From contig OZ025789.1 in the NCBI GenBank assembly GCA_964019425.1, positions 620,001-684,000 on the forward strand: a stretch of 64,000 nucleotides of DNA, read 5' to 3'. This DNA comes from Flectonema sp. DT1601. Lineage: Eukaryota > Euglenozoa > Diplonemea > Diplonemida > Diplonemidae. The position numbers and the translations under genes were made by a program. Of this stretch, positions 11,019 to 20,773 are shown one piece after another. Under the pieces are notes generated by a model. That model did no database searches. It saw only the letters and a list, made by a program, of their open reading frames with translations, and had not been told where the DNA came from. Each line of letters opens with the position of its first letter. The first letter of the stretch is position 1.

Positions 11019-12275
11019 ATGCAATTGCTACTCGCTGGTGGGGTAGTTGCCCTGTTAGTATTCTTAGCTGTCGTGCACTACGTGATAAGAGATGGAGATT
11101 TTATGAAAATATTGCAAGTCGTAGTTTTCATTGATCTTTTTGGAGTGGCATTGGTACTGCCATTGATGTTTAAATTCGCAACTGCATTGGGAGCGGATGC
11201 AAAAAGCTACGGATTGCTTGGGACAATATTCGCAGGAGCGCAATTGCTCGGATCACCTTTTATGGGTTGGCTTAGTGACAGGTATGGAAGAAAGACAGCT
11301 CTTTTGATTAATTTCACGGGAGCAGCTGGTTCCTACTTGGCATCTGCATTTGCTCCTACATTTTTATTATTATGTCTTGCAAGGATACCCGTTGGGATTG
11401 TCAAACAGACAATGATGATAAGCGCAGCATATGCCGCTCAACTAACTCCAGCAAAACAACGTTCTGCTTCCATCGGTCGATTGCGTAGTATGGTTTCCTT
11501 AGCTTTTGTTTTGGGACCAACAGTCGGAGGATTCATCGCTTCTGAGGTCGACTTAAAGGCTCCGGCAATTATCTCTGCTGGATTGTTTCTCGTTGATTTT
11601 TTAATAGTTCTGCTGTACCTTCCAGATATAAAGGTCGTTGCTGGGAATGAAGGTCCAGTTGGTAAGAAACCATCACTCATTGCAAAGATAAAGTCTGCTG
11701 CAAAGCATCCACAGCTTCGATTAATTTTAACTTCGTGCGTGTTAATGGAATTTGGAGGTCGACTCAACCGAAGTTCTCTTCCAGTCCTAACTGAGTCGTT
11801 AGATCTTGGGGCTGGAGCGACTGGGATAGTGTGGAGTACTTTAGCAACAGTTACTACTTTATCAGGCGTGGCAATCGGACCATTGTTAAAGAGATTCTCA
11901 CTTACAGATCACTTAGCAACGTTGTATGCAATTCCTGTTGCTTGTGTTGCAGTTTTTATATGGGCACTTGTTCCAAGTGTGTTTGCATTCTTCATGACGT
12001 ACACAATTTATGTGTCATCTAAACTCGTAGTTGAGACTTGTTTCTCTTCTATGTTGACACATACAGTTTCACAAGATCAGGTGGGTGCTACTCTCGGAAC
12101 ACTCGACTCTCTAAATTCTATGATTGGTCTCGTTGTTCCATTGTTGTCAGGGTATCTCGCTGAAGAAAGCCCCTCGTATCCATCTCTACTTGCAGTATTG
12201 TTTACCATAATGGCATATATACCTATGAGATACTATTCTGGAAGTGAGCACGTTGTTGGCGAAAAAACCGATTAA
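11019..12275 (+). CDS. Major facilitator superfamily transporter
   Basis: 418 residues from the first ATG (11019), with about 12 hydrophobic helices and no intron. The loop after helix 2 carries the MFS A-motif in good form (GWLSDRYGRKTALL), and the first half resembles TetA/MFSD9/MFSD10-type drug:proton antiporters (IDLFGVALVLPLMFKF, then LLGTIFAGAQLLGSPFMGWL). Helix 1 is preceded by an extra N-terminal hydrophobic segment (residues 1-22) that may be a signal anchor. The substrate cannot be told from sequence; an organic-solute:proton exchanger is an inference from the family. An acceptor-like ATTAG lies about 19 nt before the ATG. Confidence 0.85.
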   Translation: MQLLLAGGVVALLVFLAVVHYVIRDGDFMKILQVVVFIDLFGVALVLPLMFKFATALGADAKSYGLLGTIFAGAQLLGSPFMGWLSDRYGRKTALLINFTGAAGSYLASAFAPTFLLLCLARIPVGIVKQTMMISAAYAAQLTPAKQRSASIGRLRSMVSLAFVLGPTVGGFIASEVDLKAPAIISAGLFLVDFLIVLLYLPDIKVVAGNEGPVGKKPSLIAKIKSAAKHPQLRLILTSCVLMEFGGRLNRSSLPVLTESLDLGAGATGIVWSTLATVTTLSGVAIGPLLKRFSLTDHLATLYAIPVACVAVFIWALVPSVFAFFMTYTIYVSSKLVVETCFSSMLTHTVSQDQVGATLGTLDSLNSMIGLVVPLLSGYLAEESPSYPSLLAVLFTIMAYIPMRYYSGSEHVVGEKTD

Positions 12276-12484
12276 AATGTTCTATTTCGATGCTTCATTT
12301 GTACGTCACGTCGGTGTCCTTTTGTATTCTTGCTTCCACTTATTGCTATCTACTTTGTATTACCTAGCCTTGTGAGACAGTAATTTATGGCAACAAAGTT
12401 TGTGTGTCATAGTGAGCGGTCGTGTCAACTTAGTTATAAGAACCTCTTTGAAAAAAAAAAAAAAAAAATTCCAAAAAAGTAAGT

Positions 12485-12600
12485 AACTTCTTATTGTCCG
12501 ATGGACCGCAGTGTCTCTCTTACTTTCTTCGTTGAAGAAGGCTGGGTAAGAAGAATGGTCCGAAGAAAAAGATTTTTTTTTTAATTTTTTTAACCCGAAA
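12485..12600. repeat. Dispersed repeat C, copy 1
   Basis: Shares ordered blocks with 22395-22475: TTTCTTCGTTGAAGAAGG, then GAATGGTCCGAAGAAAAAG, then a T/A tract and CCCGAAACC. The first block is a short palindrome (CTTCTTC/GAAGAAG type), and it can also pair with the second block. Family unknown; possibly a small non-autonomous element. Confidence 0.5.
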
Positions 12601-12734
12601 CCTAACTATTATTTGTTTGTTGTTCCCCCCTGCGAATTTTCAATTTGATTTTTTTTGATTGCTCTGATTAATGCTAACTAACCGTCCAATGAGATTAAGA
12701 AATCAATGAATGGTCCTTTTATTTTGATTTTTTT

Positions 12735-12780
12735 TATATTTTGATTTAGTGCATAAATCTTCTATATTGTAACTTAGTAT
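12735..12780 (+). repeat. Penelope-like 3' tail fragment
   Basis: The order TATATTTTGATTTAGTGCA, a T-rich spacer, then a TATT..TAAC end resembles the last part of the 51651-51879 terminal repeat. Short and diverged, so only a probable relic. Confidence 0.35.
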
Positions 12781-12825
12781 CGTCACGAGTGACTTACTTG
12801 GGAATCTTTTTTAAAACGAGATGAA

Positions 12826-12857
<32 letters not shown>

Positions 12858-12919
12858 AAAAAAAAAAGGCTTTATCTTAAAACTATACAGAAAATAGTGA
12901 TGTAGCACTTCTTGATGTT

Positions 12920-13027
12920 TTTGTTTGTGTCACAAAAACCGTGAACCAACTCAAACTGATACAGCTAAAAGGAGGTTTACGCGTGCTGCTCAACATTATT
13001 TTTCGTTCTTACAAATACTTGTTAATT
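12920..13027. repeat. Dispersed repeat B, copy 1
   Basis: About 105 bp matches 39868-39972 with small differences: TTGTTTGTG, ACCGTGAACC, ACTGATA, AGCTAAA, GGAGGTTTACG, GTGCTG, CAACATT, TTTTTCGTTCTTACAA and TACTTGTTAA in the same order and spacing. No coding potential; a non-coding mobile repeat or a conserved small RNA are both possible. Confidence 0.6.
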
Positions 13028-13030
13028 GAC

Positions 13031-13062
<32 letters not shown>

Positions 13063-13881
13063 CTTTTTATTGCCTATTTATTTTTACTCCGTTACCAGCC
13101 GAGGGTATACGTTCCGTTATATCTGCTTCCCGCTGTTTTTTTTTTTTTTTTTTGTTGTTCCTGAAGGTTTTCCTGAAGCTTTCCACCCATAATTCTGTTT
13201 AGCATTAGCAATCTCTGACACTGCGCGACGTCACAAAAGCAGTGAAATCCCTTCGCTGAACTCGAGTGTGATTTTTTTTTTTACTTTTTATAAAAGTAAA
13301 GGCACACTGCGAACTACGTCCACCGGCCTTTCTTGGGGTAAATGTATTTTTTTTTCCCCCCCCCAGATTATTGTTGTGGAAAAAAAAAAGGAAAAAAAAA
13401 AAAAAAAAAGAAAGACAGAAACATTTGATAAGCCATGTATTTAGTCAATTGTTTTGTTTTTGCGAACTGGAAAATGAATCCTGACACACGCGTGGGTCAT
13501 TAATCTACTTATGTGCTGTTAGTAGTAGTAAGCAGTCTTAACACTTGGCGTTGTAAAACAACAACAACAATAATTCACGTACTGTTCTTCTCCTTCATAA
13601 GAGAAGGTGTTTTTCTCAAAAAATTTATGTCTCTTTACGATTATTCTATTTTTTTCAATAGGCCAGCGAGAACACTTTGGGTAAAGCAAAAACGACGAAT
13701 TGTTTTCAAGTTGCGGTATCCATTCCAACCTTTGTTAATAATGATTGCTGGGTTTACTAAAATCAAAATAATCTTTTTATTTTAAAATTCTCACAGTTGG
13801 AGCTGAGATTTAAAATATAGCCAAAAAAAAAAAAATAAATAAATAAATAAAACGCAAAAAAGGAATAAAACCAAAAAAAAC

Positions 13882-15240
13882 ATGGACCAATTCAACATTT
13901 CTGATCTGTCATTTGAACATCGCAATTTCGGAGAAACGTTCAGCAACCAGGCAGTTCTTGGAGCACTTAGTAGCTTACAACAAAAAATAAAAAGATTAGA
14001 GCAAGAACGAGACTACTACATGGATTCCGCACAGAAAGCAAGACAACATTTGGAAGCATTTAAGGCAGAGAGTGAAACTCTGAGAGAACAAGAGAGGAGG
14101 CAGATTGAAGAAAAAGAACGACAGCGGGCGGATGACTTTCGAAAACTAAAAGAGGACAGACCAAGAATCCAAATGGAGCTACACCACGTTCATGATAAAG
14201 CTTTACACACTGAGAGACTACTAGAGGCTGAACGAAAAGGATTTCAAAATAGACTTCTGGACGTTGAAAGAGAACGAGACTCTCTCCGCGATGAGGTATT
14301 GGAGTATAAAACTCGTTACACTGGTCTTGAGGTTCAGTGTAGTGCTGAAACTCGTCTAAATCGAGAATCAATTGAAGGAAACGAACGTCACAAACAAAAC
14401 ATTTCTGAATTTATTAACCTGAATGAAGCTCTGTTTTTAAAAGTTCAAGACCTTTCTGATAAACTTGACAGAGTCTCTGCGAAGAAACGAACTACGAGAT
14501 CAAACAGTAAGAAGCGATCCCACTCCTCAGGTTTGTACTTTATGTGTTTATGTGTCATTCTAGTAAGGGATTCTAAGATAATAAAATAATACAACTCAGG
14601 TCATGATGTTCACACCATCAGTAGTCGTAATCGAAAAGCCAGTCCGAAGAGATCTTCGACAGCTCTCATTTCTGGTGATAATATTCATGAAAAATTAAAG
14701 AAAATTAATCAAGGGGAAATCCCATTCGTACCTGCAGGAAAAGCAAGTCATGGAGATAGCTTTAATCAAATGGCCCGGGTACAAAATGGGTTAGATATCA
14801 GCTTAAGGGTTTGTTATAACTTCCTCTGTCGAAAAAAAAAAAAAAAAAAAAAAAAAAACCTACAGCCTGCAGAACAAAAGCATCCTGTCATAGTCCACAA
14901 GAAAACAATTCAGAAAGACCAGCATCCTCAGGGTATTGAAGAAGTATACGGAAGATTCGCAGCTGAATACGACAGCATACACAAGAGATATGCTGACGAG
15001 CTTGAAAAAATGCGATGCACAGGAGAAGTTGATCCGGCTGCGATAAAAAGAATGGGAGTCTTATCAGACGAATTAGTTCGCAAAGGTGAAGACATTAAGG
15101 TCCTTCGCGCTCATGAAACAAAAGTTCATGAACAACTCCAAGAAGCAATCAGACCAGCCTTAGTACGAGGTTTAGATAAGAGAACAAAGACACTTGAGCT
15201 GTTTGAAGAAATGAAGAGAGTCCACGCTTTGATTAGTTAG
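13882..15240 (+). CDS. CEP57-family centrosomal / microtubule-binding coiled-coil protein
   Basis: Model: 13882-14530, 14600-14808, 14866-15240, giving 410 residues. The N-terminal coiled coil starts VLGALSSLQQKIKRLEQER, close to the centrosome-localisation domain of CEP57/CEP57L1 (ALKTLQEKIRRLELER). The C-terminal exon has ..EEVYGRFAAEYDSIHKRY and EKMRCTGEVDP, like the CEP57 microtubule-binding domain. CEP57 stabilises pericentriolar microtubules, so the host has centrioles or basal bodies. Introns are 69 and 57 nt. The 57-nt intron is a multiple of three without a stop and contains about 28 A, so retention would insert 19 residues including a Lys run. Acceptor-like TCTCACAG lies 85 nt upstream of the ATG. 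Confidence 0.78.
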
Positions 15241-16045
15241 TAATTAGTTTTTATTTTTAATTGTAGCATAAAGAATCAAAGAAGGAAGAAAAAAAAAAAA
15301 ATGAATATTTGAAGAATAAGAAAAACTCCCCCTGTACTTTATACGTTGTTAGACTTTGCAAAATGCCACTCATACCATTAGGCTTCTCATTTTTTTTTTT
15401 TTCGTTCTTTTTTTTTTTTTCTTTTCACGTTAGAACTCAACTATAGTAGATTTGTTAAAAAAAAAGTCCTCCACAGTATTATTAGTTAGTGGGTGTATGA
15501 GAGGGGGAAAAAAAAAAAAAAAAAAAAAAAAGTTTGGAAAAAAAAAAATTTTTTTTTTTTAATCATCTAAAACAAAACTCTCTTCAGCAGATAAAGAGCA
15601 GCCGTAAATGTCGTACAGGGTGGCAATATTATTTTTATGTTTTTTTTTTGTACGAAAATTAGTAAAATTCATATAGTTGAGTCAGGGACACTTACACAGG
15701 AAATGAGACCAGTAGGTTCAACCGAAAGCTATTTCTATATAGAAGCGAACGCATCGCCATATACAGCACGGCAGGTCTGTAACGTCCTCCTCGTTGAATA
15801 GGGAATCGTTTCCAGTGACTGGTGTTGAGAAAAAAAAAAAAAAAAAAAAAAAACACAGTGTTCACAGCTAGAGATGTATCAAAGCGACGTAGATTACTAT
15901 ACAAAAGTAAAAGGATATAAAAAAGGTACCTGCGCAGAACACAAATTCGGTCGAAACACTGGTGGTCCAAATGCTCAAAAATCCTACTGGCTACAATAAT
16001 TCAAACATAATATAAGAAAAACCACACATGCTATTGAGATGCAGC

Positions 16046-16080
<35 letters not shown>

Positions 16081-16223
16081 CACAAAAATGTTGCAAATAA
16101 AAGATACATCTCTTCTCTTTATGATACAGAAAAAACTGCAATAACGATGTGTCATGGCGTTAGATTGAGGTGTTTTTTTTTCCCCCCGAGAAGTGGATTG
16201 CTTATTTAATTATTCTTATGATC
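15241..16223. other. AT-rich spacer
   Basis: No gene or repeat is recognised. Long A and T runs occur (15287-15300, 15391-15420, 15508-15531, 15830-15853, 16049-16076). It ends just before two acceptor-like sites, ATCAG (16221-16225) and CTTAG (16226-16230). Confidence 0.5.
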
Positions 16224-16238
16224 AGCTTAGTTTTATTA

Positions 16239-18947
16239 ATGTCGTCTGGTGGTCGAGTATCGTCTCCGACTAAATTATATGAAAAAAGTCTTGGGATCCT
16301 TAAGGAATTCTATTCTGATGCAATTCAAGATCCCAATCAACAAACTGTATCAGATTGTAATAAGGGAAAGAAAAAATTCAAAGTAAAAAAAACTAATTTA
16401 ATGAAACATAATTGGTGGGCTAATTGCAGTGAGGTGATAAGTACCGAGGGATCACCTACCTCTCAAATTCAATCACCAGGTGTTGAAAGTGAAATGTCAA
16501 TTCCCCAACACAAAATAGTAAAATCAACCACCACTACAAAACCTCATTTTATACCACCACTACTAAAGAAGGAAAATTGTAGTAATTCGTTTGATCGATT
16601 TGGTAGTTCACTTGAATCGATCATTTCTGAAATTCAATTATCAGTTCTTGCTGATAAATGGGAAACACTCACAGAGTGGATAGACAAATATCACATTAAT
16701 CATTATACTCAAGAGGTGCTTGCTAATATTAGGACATTATCAAAATCTGTGACCACGTATTCCTCAACTACTCCGACAGTTATAGGTACCAGTAGAACTT
16801 GTTTAACTCTTCATCAGATGCTATTGTTGTTACAAAAAAGTCATCCTTCTCTAAGTAATGAAATAAAACAAACTCATTCTGATATAATGAAATCTGTTTT
16901 CGTTAATTGGGCTGGTGAAGATAATATATGCAACAGAGATGAATGGGATTCACTCATATTGTTACCAACTGCGACGAATATCGAAAAACTGCTCGATTCG
17001 TTTCGAAAAAAGACGTATTTCACTCTTTTAACGGAAGAGCTCCACAGCAGACAAAAAAATCTTTCCGACATTCAGCTAGCTGAGATGAAAAGAGTAAAGG
17101 GTATCAAAGCAGTAGACAGATGTGTGAGATTTTGGCAACAACAACTCGTAAAAAGATTGCTTTTCGCATGGAAATTAGTAGTTAAAGATAGAAAAAAAGA
17201 AGATGAGTTGGGATTAACAAGACAACGTGCTTCAAAACTTCAAGGCAATATTGGTGAACTGGAAAGTGCTATTGCTGACAATGAAAAACGTCACAAGGAT
17301 GAAGTTATTTATTTGAAAAGAAAAATTCAAAAGTTAGAACAAGAACTCTATCAGTCAGAAGAGGACAATAAACTTTTATCAATGGCTATAAGAGAACAGA
17401 AGACGATAAGCAAACAGACCCACTCAAGGGAAGTGAGTCTTCTTCAACACAAAGCTTCTGTCGATGCTGTCCTCAGTGAAGTTGATAGTTTTTTAGATTC
17501 TGATCTTTTTGGTATAATACCTTGTAAAATATCTCAATCAAAATGGAATCGCTATGACGCATTTAAAACTTTGAGTGACACTGGTGGGGTCACGTCATCC
17601 ATTTTAAGATTTTTTAACATTGCAATTTCTCGAATTAGAGAAAGACAAGAACAGGCAGATGTGTCTGAGAAAACAACCCGACTGGACTTAGCACACTCAC
17701 CCCTGACTGACCTTCGTAATATCCCTAAGTTGCTTGATGCGTATATCGCTGCGTATCATTATGTCAATTCTAACTTGGTGTCTGTTCAGGAATTACAAGA
17801 AGTTATCAATGAACCTCTTGCGAATAGAAAAGCTGAATTATTTCTCAGATACTCAAACAGGTTCGGGATGTCATTTCCGTGTTCATCACGTGAATTAGTG
17901 AGTTCAGCAAAACTTCACCAATCGATCATGTGTTCGATAATTCAGTACTTGGCTTCACCGTTTTCCAGCTTACTGAACCTCGCTGATACCTGCAAACTAG
18001 TAGACTCAAACAGCGCATCAACATGCCCTCTAGTCAACAGCTATAGACAAAGACTTATAAAATGCAGTAGGGAGGTTCGCGAAGCTGACAGAGCTTTACG
18101 AACATTCGCAATGCAACAAGTCAAAATCGCTGGTAGTAGCGATCAACAAAATTTTAAAAAGCAAGGACCAGCATTTGTGTATCCAACAGACGTTGAATTA
18201 GTTTCGTTTGGAGTCCAACTCGGTGAAGATAAAAACAAAGCTATAAAGCTGATGGAAGATAATTGGCAAGTTCTAACCCGAGTCTTTTTTTACTACCGAA
18301 ACGAAAACCATGAAATCGGTTCTGAAGAACTGAAGCTACTCCTCAGAGATTCCCGAATTTCAAAAGTAATGGGAAAAGCATCCGCTCGATCATTGATATC
18401 GTTGGTGAAGGAAAACTTAACGGTCCACACGTTCTCAATATTTATTCTCAAAATCGCTACCAGCGAGTATCGAACTGCGGCTGGTATGACTACTGAACCA
18501 ACGTCATCCGTAGTAGAGAAGATTATAAAAGACCATATATCCGTTTATTGTACTTGGTATGATGTAGAACCGTTCCGCGCAGCAGTAGGAACACCTCAAG
18601 TGTATGACGTAATGAATAGTGAATTTTCAGGTACTTTGAAATCCGCATTTAAATCATTTGCGAGTCGTACGAAAGGAATTCACACGATGAATCGTGAGGG
18701 TTGGTTGCAATTTATTAGTTCTTATGAACTGCTTGATGAGAATAGTAATCTCACGGGGGTGGCTGTCGATCTAATACCGATTCTTGCTGGTGATCCCAAT
18801 ACTGGTATTCTTTCCTTTCAACAATTCCAAGAAGCAATTTGCTGCTTAGCTGCATACAGAACTCCGTGTCCTTATCAACCACTTCAATGTAGTGTCAGAG
18901 CTTTTATAGAAACAAAAATAAAACAAAAACCTGTGACGGCTTCGTAG
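16239..18947 (+). CDS. Large coiled-coil protein with C-terminal EF-hand-like motif (function unknown)
   Basis: 902 residues if started at ATG 16239; an in-frame ATG at 16218 lies before the acceptor-like AG at 16224/16230 and would add an unlikely hydrophobic heptad. I do not recognise the family. Visible parts: a Ser/Thr-rich N-terminus; a Trp-containing helix near residues 300-325 (FWQQQLVKRLLFAWKLVV) that resembles an Sfi1/IQ-like helix; a coiled coil from about 328 to 420; a mostly helical middle; and near 852-863 the loop DPNTGILSFQQF, spaced like an EF-hand calcium loop. Together with CEP57 just upstream this hints at a cytoskeletal or basal-body role, but that is only a guess from composition and position. 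No intron. Confidence 0.7.
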   Translation: MSSGGRVSSPTKLYEKSLGILKEFYSDAIQDPNQQTVSDCNKGKKKFKVKKTNLMKHNWWANCSEVISTEGSPTSQIQSPGVESEMSIPQHKIVKSTTTTKPHFIPPLLKKENCSNSFDRFGSSLESIISEIQLSVLADKWETLTEWIDKYHINHYTQEVLANIRTLSKSVTTYSSTTPTVIGTSRTCLTLHQMLLLLQKSHPSLSNEIKQTHSDIMKSVFVNWAGEDNICNRDEWDSLILLPTATNIEKLLDSFRKKTYFTLLTEELHSRQKNLSDIQLAEMKRVKGIKAVDRCVRFWQQQLVKRLLFAWKLVVKDRKKEDELGLTRQRASKLQGNIGELESAIADNEKRHKDEVIYLKRKIQKLEQELYQSEEDNKLLSMAIREQKTISKQTHSREVSLLQHKASVDAVLSEVDSFLDSDLFGIIPCKISQSKWNRYDAFKTLSDTGGVTSSILRFFNIAISRIRERQEQADVSEKTTRLDLAHSPLTDLRNIPKLLDAYIAAYHYVNSNLVSVQELQEVINEPLANRKAELFLRYSNRFGMSFPCSSRELVSSAKLHQSIMCSIIQYLASPFSSLLNLADTCKLVDSNSASTCPLVNSYRQRLIKCSREVREADRALRTFAMQQVKIAGSSDQQNFKKQGPAFVYPTDVELVSFGVQLGEDKNKAIKLMEDNWQVLTRVFFYYRNENHEIGSEELKLLLRDSRISKVMGKASARSLISLVKENLTVHTFSIFILKIATSEYRTAAGMTTEPTSSVVEKIIKDHISVYCTWYDVEPFRAAVGTPQVYDVMNSEFSGTLKSAFKSFASRTKGIHTMNREGWLQFISSYELLDENSNLTGVAVDLIPILAGDPNTGILSFQQFQEAICCLAAYRTPCPYQPLQCSVRAFIETKIKQKPVTAS

Positions 18948-19413
18948 ATCACTTTTTTTTTCCACAATTTTCTTTCTAAGTTTTCTTTTTTTTGCACCGA
19001 CGAAGTCGGAGAAGTGCCGTCAGTAATACTGTCTGCGATCAACGAAATATATAAAGACGGTATTTATCTGAATGGTTTAGTTACCATTACTGTATTGTTT
19101 TATTAATCTCTTTGAGATGCATTCTTAGCGACTTTGATAGCTTGTTTAACAACAACGCCTTTTCGTCCTAAAGTTGTATTTCTTTTACTTGAATTTATTC
19201 AAATGCTGCGATGCTATCTCGTAGCAGTCTGGGGGCTTTCTAGTAGCGTTTTTGTTGTGTTTTTTTTAAGGTCAAAACAACTTATTCATGTTTTATAACA
19301 TGACCGCTCCTTAGTTGTTCACATGACTTCACTAACTAACTAACATGAGTTGTGATACTAACATGAGTTGTGTATTAGGTTCTCTTTGTGTTTGTTATAA
19401 ATATTATTCAAAC
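18948..19413. other. Spacer
   Basis: No gene is seen. A short tandem motif (ACTAACATGAGTTGTG, twice between 19339 and 19374) and CTAACTAACTAAC are present. It ends in TTCAAACAG at 19407-19415, the acceptor-like site 20 nt before the next start. Confidence 0.45.
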
Positions 19414-19435
19414 AGTGTGGGGGAGGTAATTTAAT

Positions 19436-20551
19436 ATGGTCGTCACACCTTATCAAATTCAAGAGAGGAATATGATGGCAGTCACTGGGTCAGGTCCAGA
19501 GTATTGGTTAGTGGATGCCAGAAAGACGATAACGGCTTCGACAGTAAAGGTACTTCCGTCTGAGCCACAGCAAGAAACTGTTGAAAATGAGAAGTCGGTT
19601 GCGACGACAGAACGAGAAGGAAAATTCACGAATTGGACAACGCGATCTTATAAAGTTGGTGACGGAGAAAGTGAACCTGGAGTATGGGGACAAAGTGAGT
19701 GTGACATGGGAAGAGATGGTGTCAGTCAATGCAACGTCCGAATCCGACCCGAAGTCGAACTTAGTGAAGAGATCTGGTCAATCTCTCACATGGCAATGCT
19801 ACTTAGTTTTTGGGTGATAGTATTCATACTCGGTGTTTGGGAATTTACTATTTGGTACGCTCACAGAAATGACACTACCACTGATGAGTCCTGTGATAGA
19901 TTACTAATTTATTATTTAATCAGTTCCATTTCTGGTTTATTAATATTTCCTTTCGTAATGTTTATAACGATATCATCAATGCATGAATTAGATAAACGAA
20001 GACTTCAAAAGATGGCAGGAATATCTGTTCCCAACTTTACTAGACACTCAGTCTTAATGTCAACGTGGCTTAGTTGGGGACGAGTAAAGCTATTTGTGAC
20101 TTGTTTAGTATTTGTTGGATCTACTCTCGAGTATTTTTGGGTCATATCTGGAGTCATGTTTATTGCTACTGGATCTGACTGTGGTACAGCATACGAACAA
20201 GGTGTTTATTTATACTTTATCTTATCTGGGTTGATTATTTTATTTGCATTGACCATTCCGCTGTTAGCAACTTATTTCATTACCCACAAATCAACTAATG
20301 ATGTTGGTTCTTTGAAGCAAAGTTATGATCGATCGTTTCACTCTGCATCACCTTCTTACTATGATGAACGTCCTCAGTCTCCTAAACCATCTGCGTTAGC
20401 TGCTCTTAAAGCATTAAAGCATGGGCATTCTCCATCAAATACTGAGGGTGATACAAAACATGGTAGTAATCATCACACTGCTCGTGCTGAAGGTCATCCA
20501 AAACATAAACATGGTCGTGTACATGCATCTAAATCGAGTTCCCATATATAG
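19436..20551 (+). CDS. Four-pass membrane protein with His-rich tail (TMEM272-like layout)
   Basis: 371 residues. A hydrophilic N-terminus of about 117 residues is followed by four clear membrane helices (about 118-142, 157-181, 217-245, 256-282) and a cytosolic tail of about 90 residues rich in His, Lys and Ser. The spacing, the short extracellular loop GSDCGTAYEQG before helix 4 and the lack of catalytic motifs resemble the small four-pass TMEM272-like proteins common in protists, but similarity is by layout only. The His-rich tail might bind metal or be phosphorylated. No intron; acceptor-like AACAG lies 20 nt upstream of the ATG. Confidence 0.7.
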   Translation: MVVTPYQIQERNMMAVTGSGPEYWLVDARKTITASTVKVLPSEPQQETVENEKSVATTEREGKFTNWTTRSYKVGDGESEPGVWGQSECDMGRDGVSQCNVRIRPEVELSEEIWSISHMAMLLSFWVIVFILGVWEFTIWYAHRNDTTTDESCDRLLIYYLISSISGLLIFPFVMFITISSMHELDKRRLQKMAGISVPNFTRHSVLMSTWLSWGRVKLFVTCLVFVGSTLEYFWVISGVMFIATGSDCGTAYEQGVYLYFILSGLIILFALTIPLLATYFITHKSTNDVGSLKQSYDRSFHSASPSYYDERPQSPKPSALAALKALKHGHSPSNTEGDTKHGSNHHTARAEGHPKHKHGRVHASKSSSHI

Positions 20552-20573
20552 TAACGATTATCTTTTTTTTTAA

Positions 20574-20606
<33 letters not shown>

Positions 20607-20773
20607 GATTTTCGTTTATTATTAATAATATTTTATTTATGCAGTTTGTATTTTATTGTACCTTTCTTATCTCTGGCCTTTAATTGTATCGTACGAAGTA
20701 CGAGTGTGTACTGTATTTAGTTATTCAACAACATCTAATTCATTCACACAGAGCTCATTTTTGATATTTTGAT

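Larger units (their letters stand above)
12276..13794. other. AT-rich spacer holding three dispersed repeats
   Basis: No gene is visible. It contains a copy of a roughly 120-bp hairpin-rich repeat (12485-12600), a Penelope-like tail fragment (12735-12780), a roughly 105-bp repeat shared with 39868-39972, and A/T runs (12451-12468, 12823-12866, 13031-13058, 13137-13153). It ends in ATTCTCACAG at 13787-13796, acceptor-like. Confidence 0.5.

Noticed and set aside
11438-11767. Minus-strand frames inside the MFS, PDE, cyclase and other genes
   Set aside because: They are shadows of the sense frames, with no domains and no acceptor-like site upstream.
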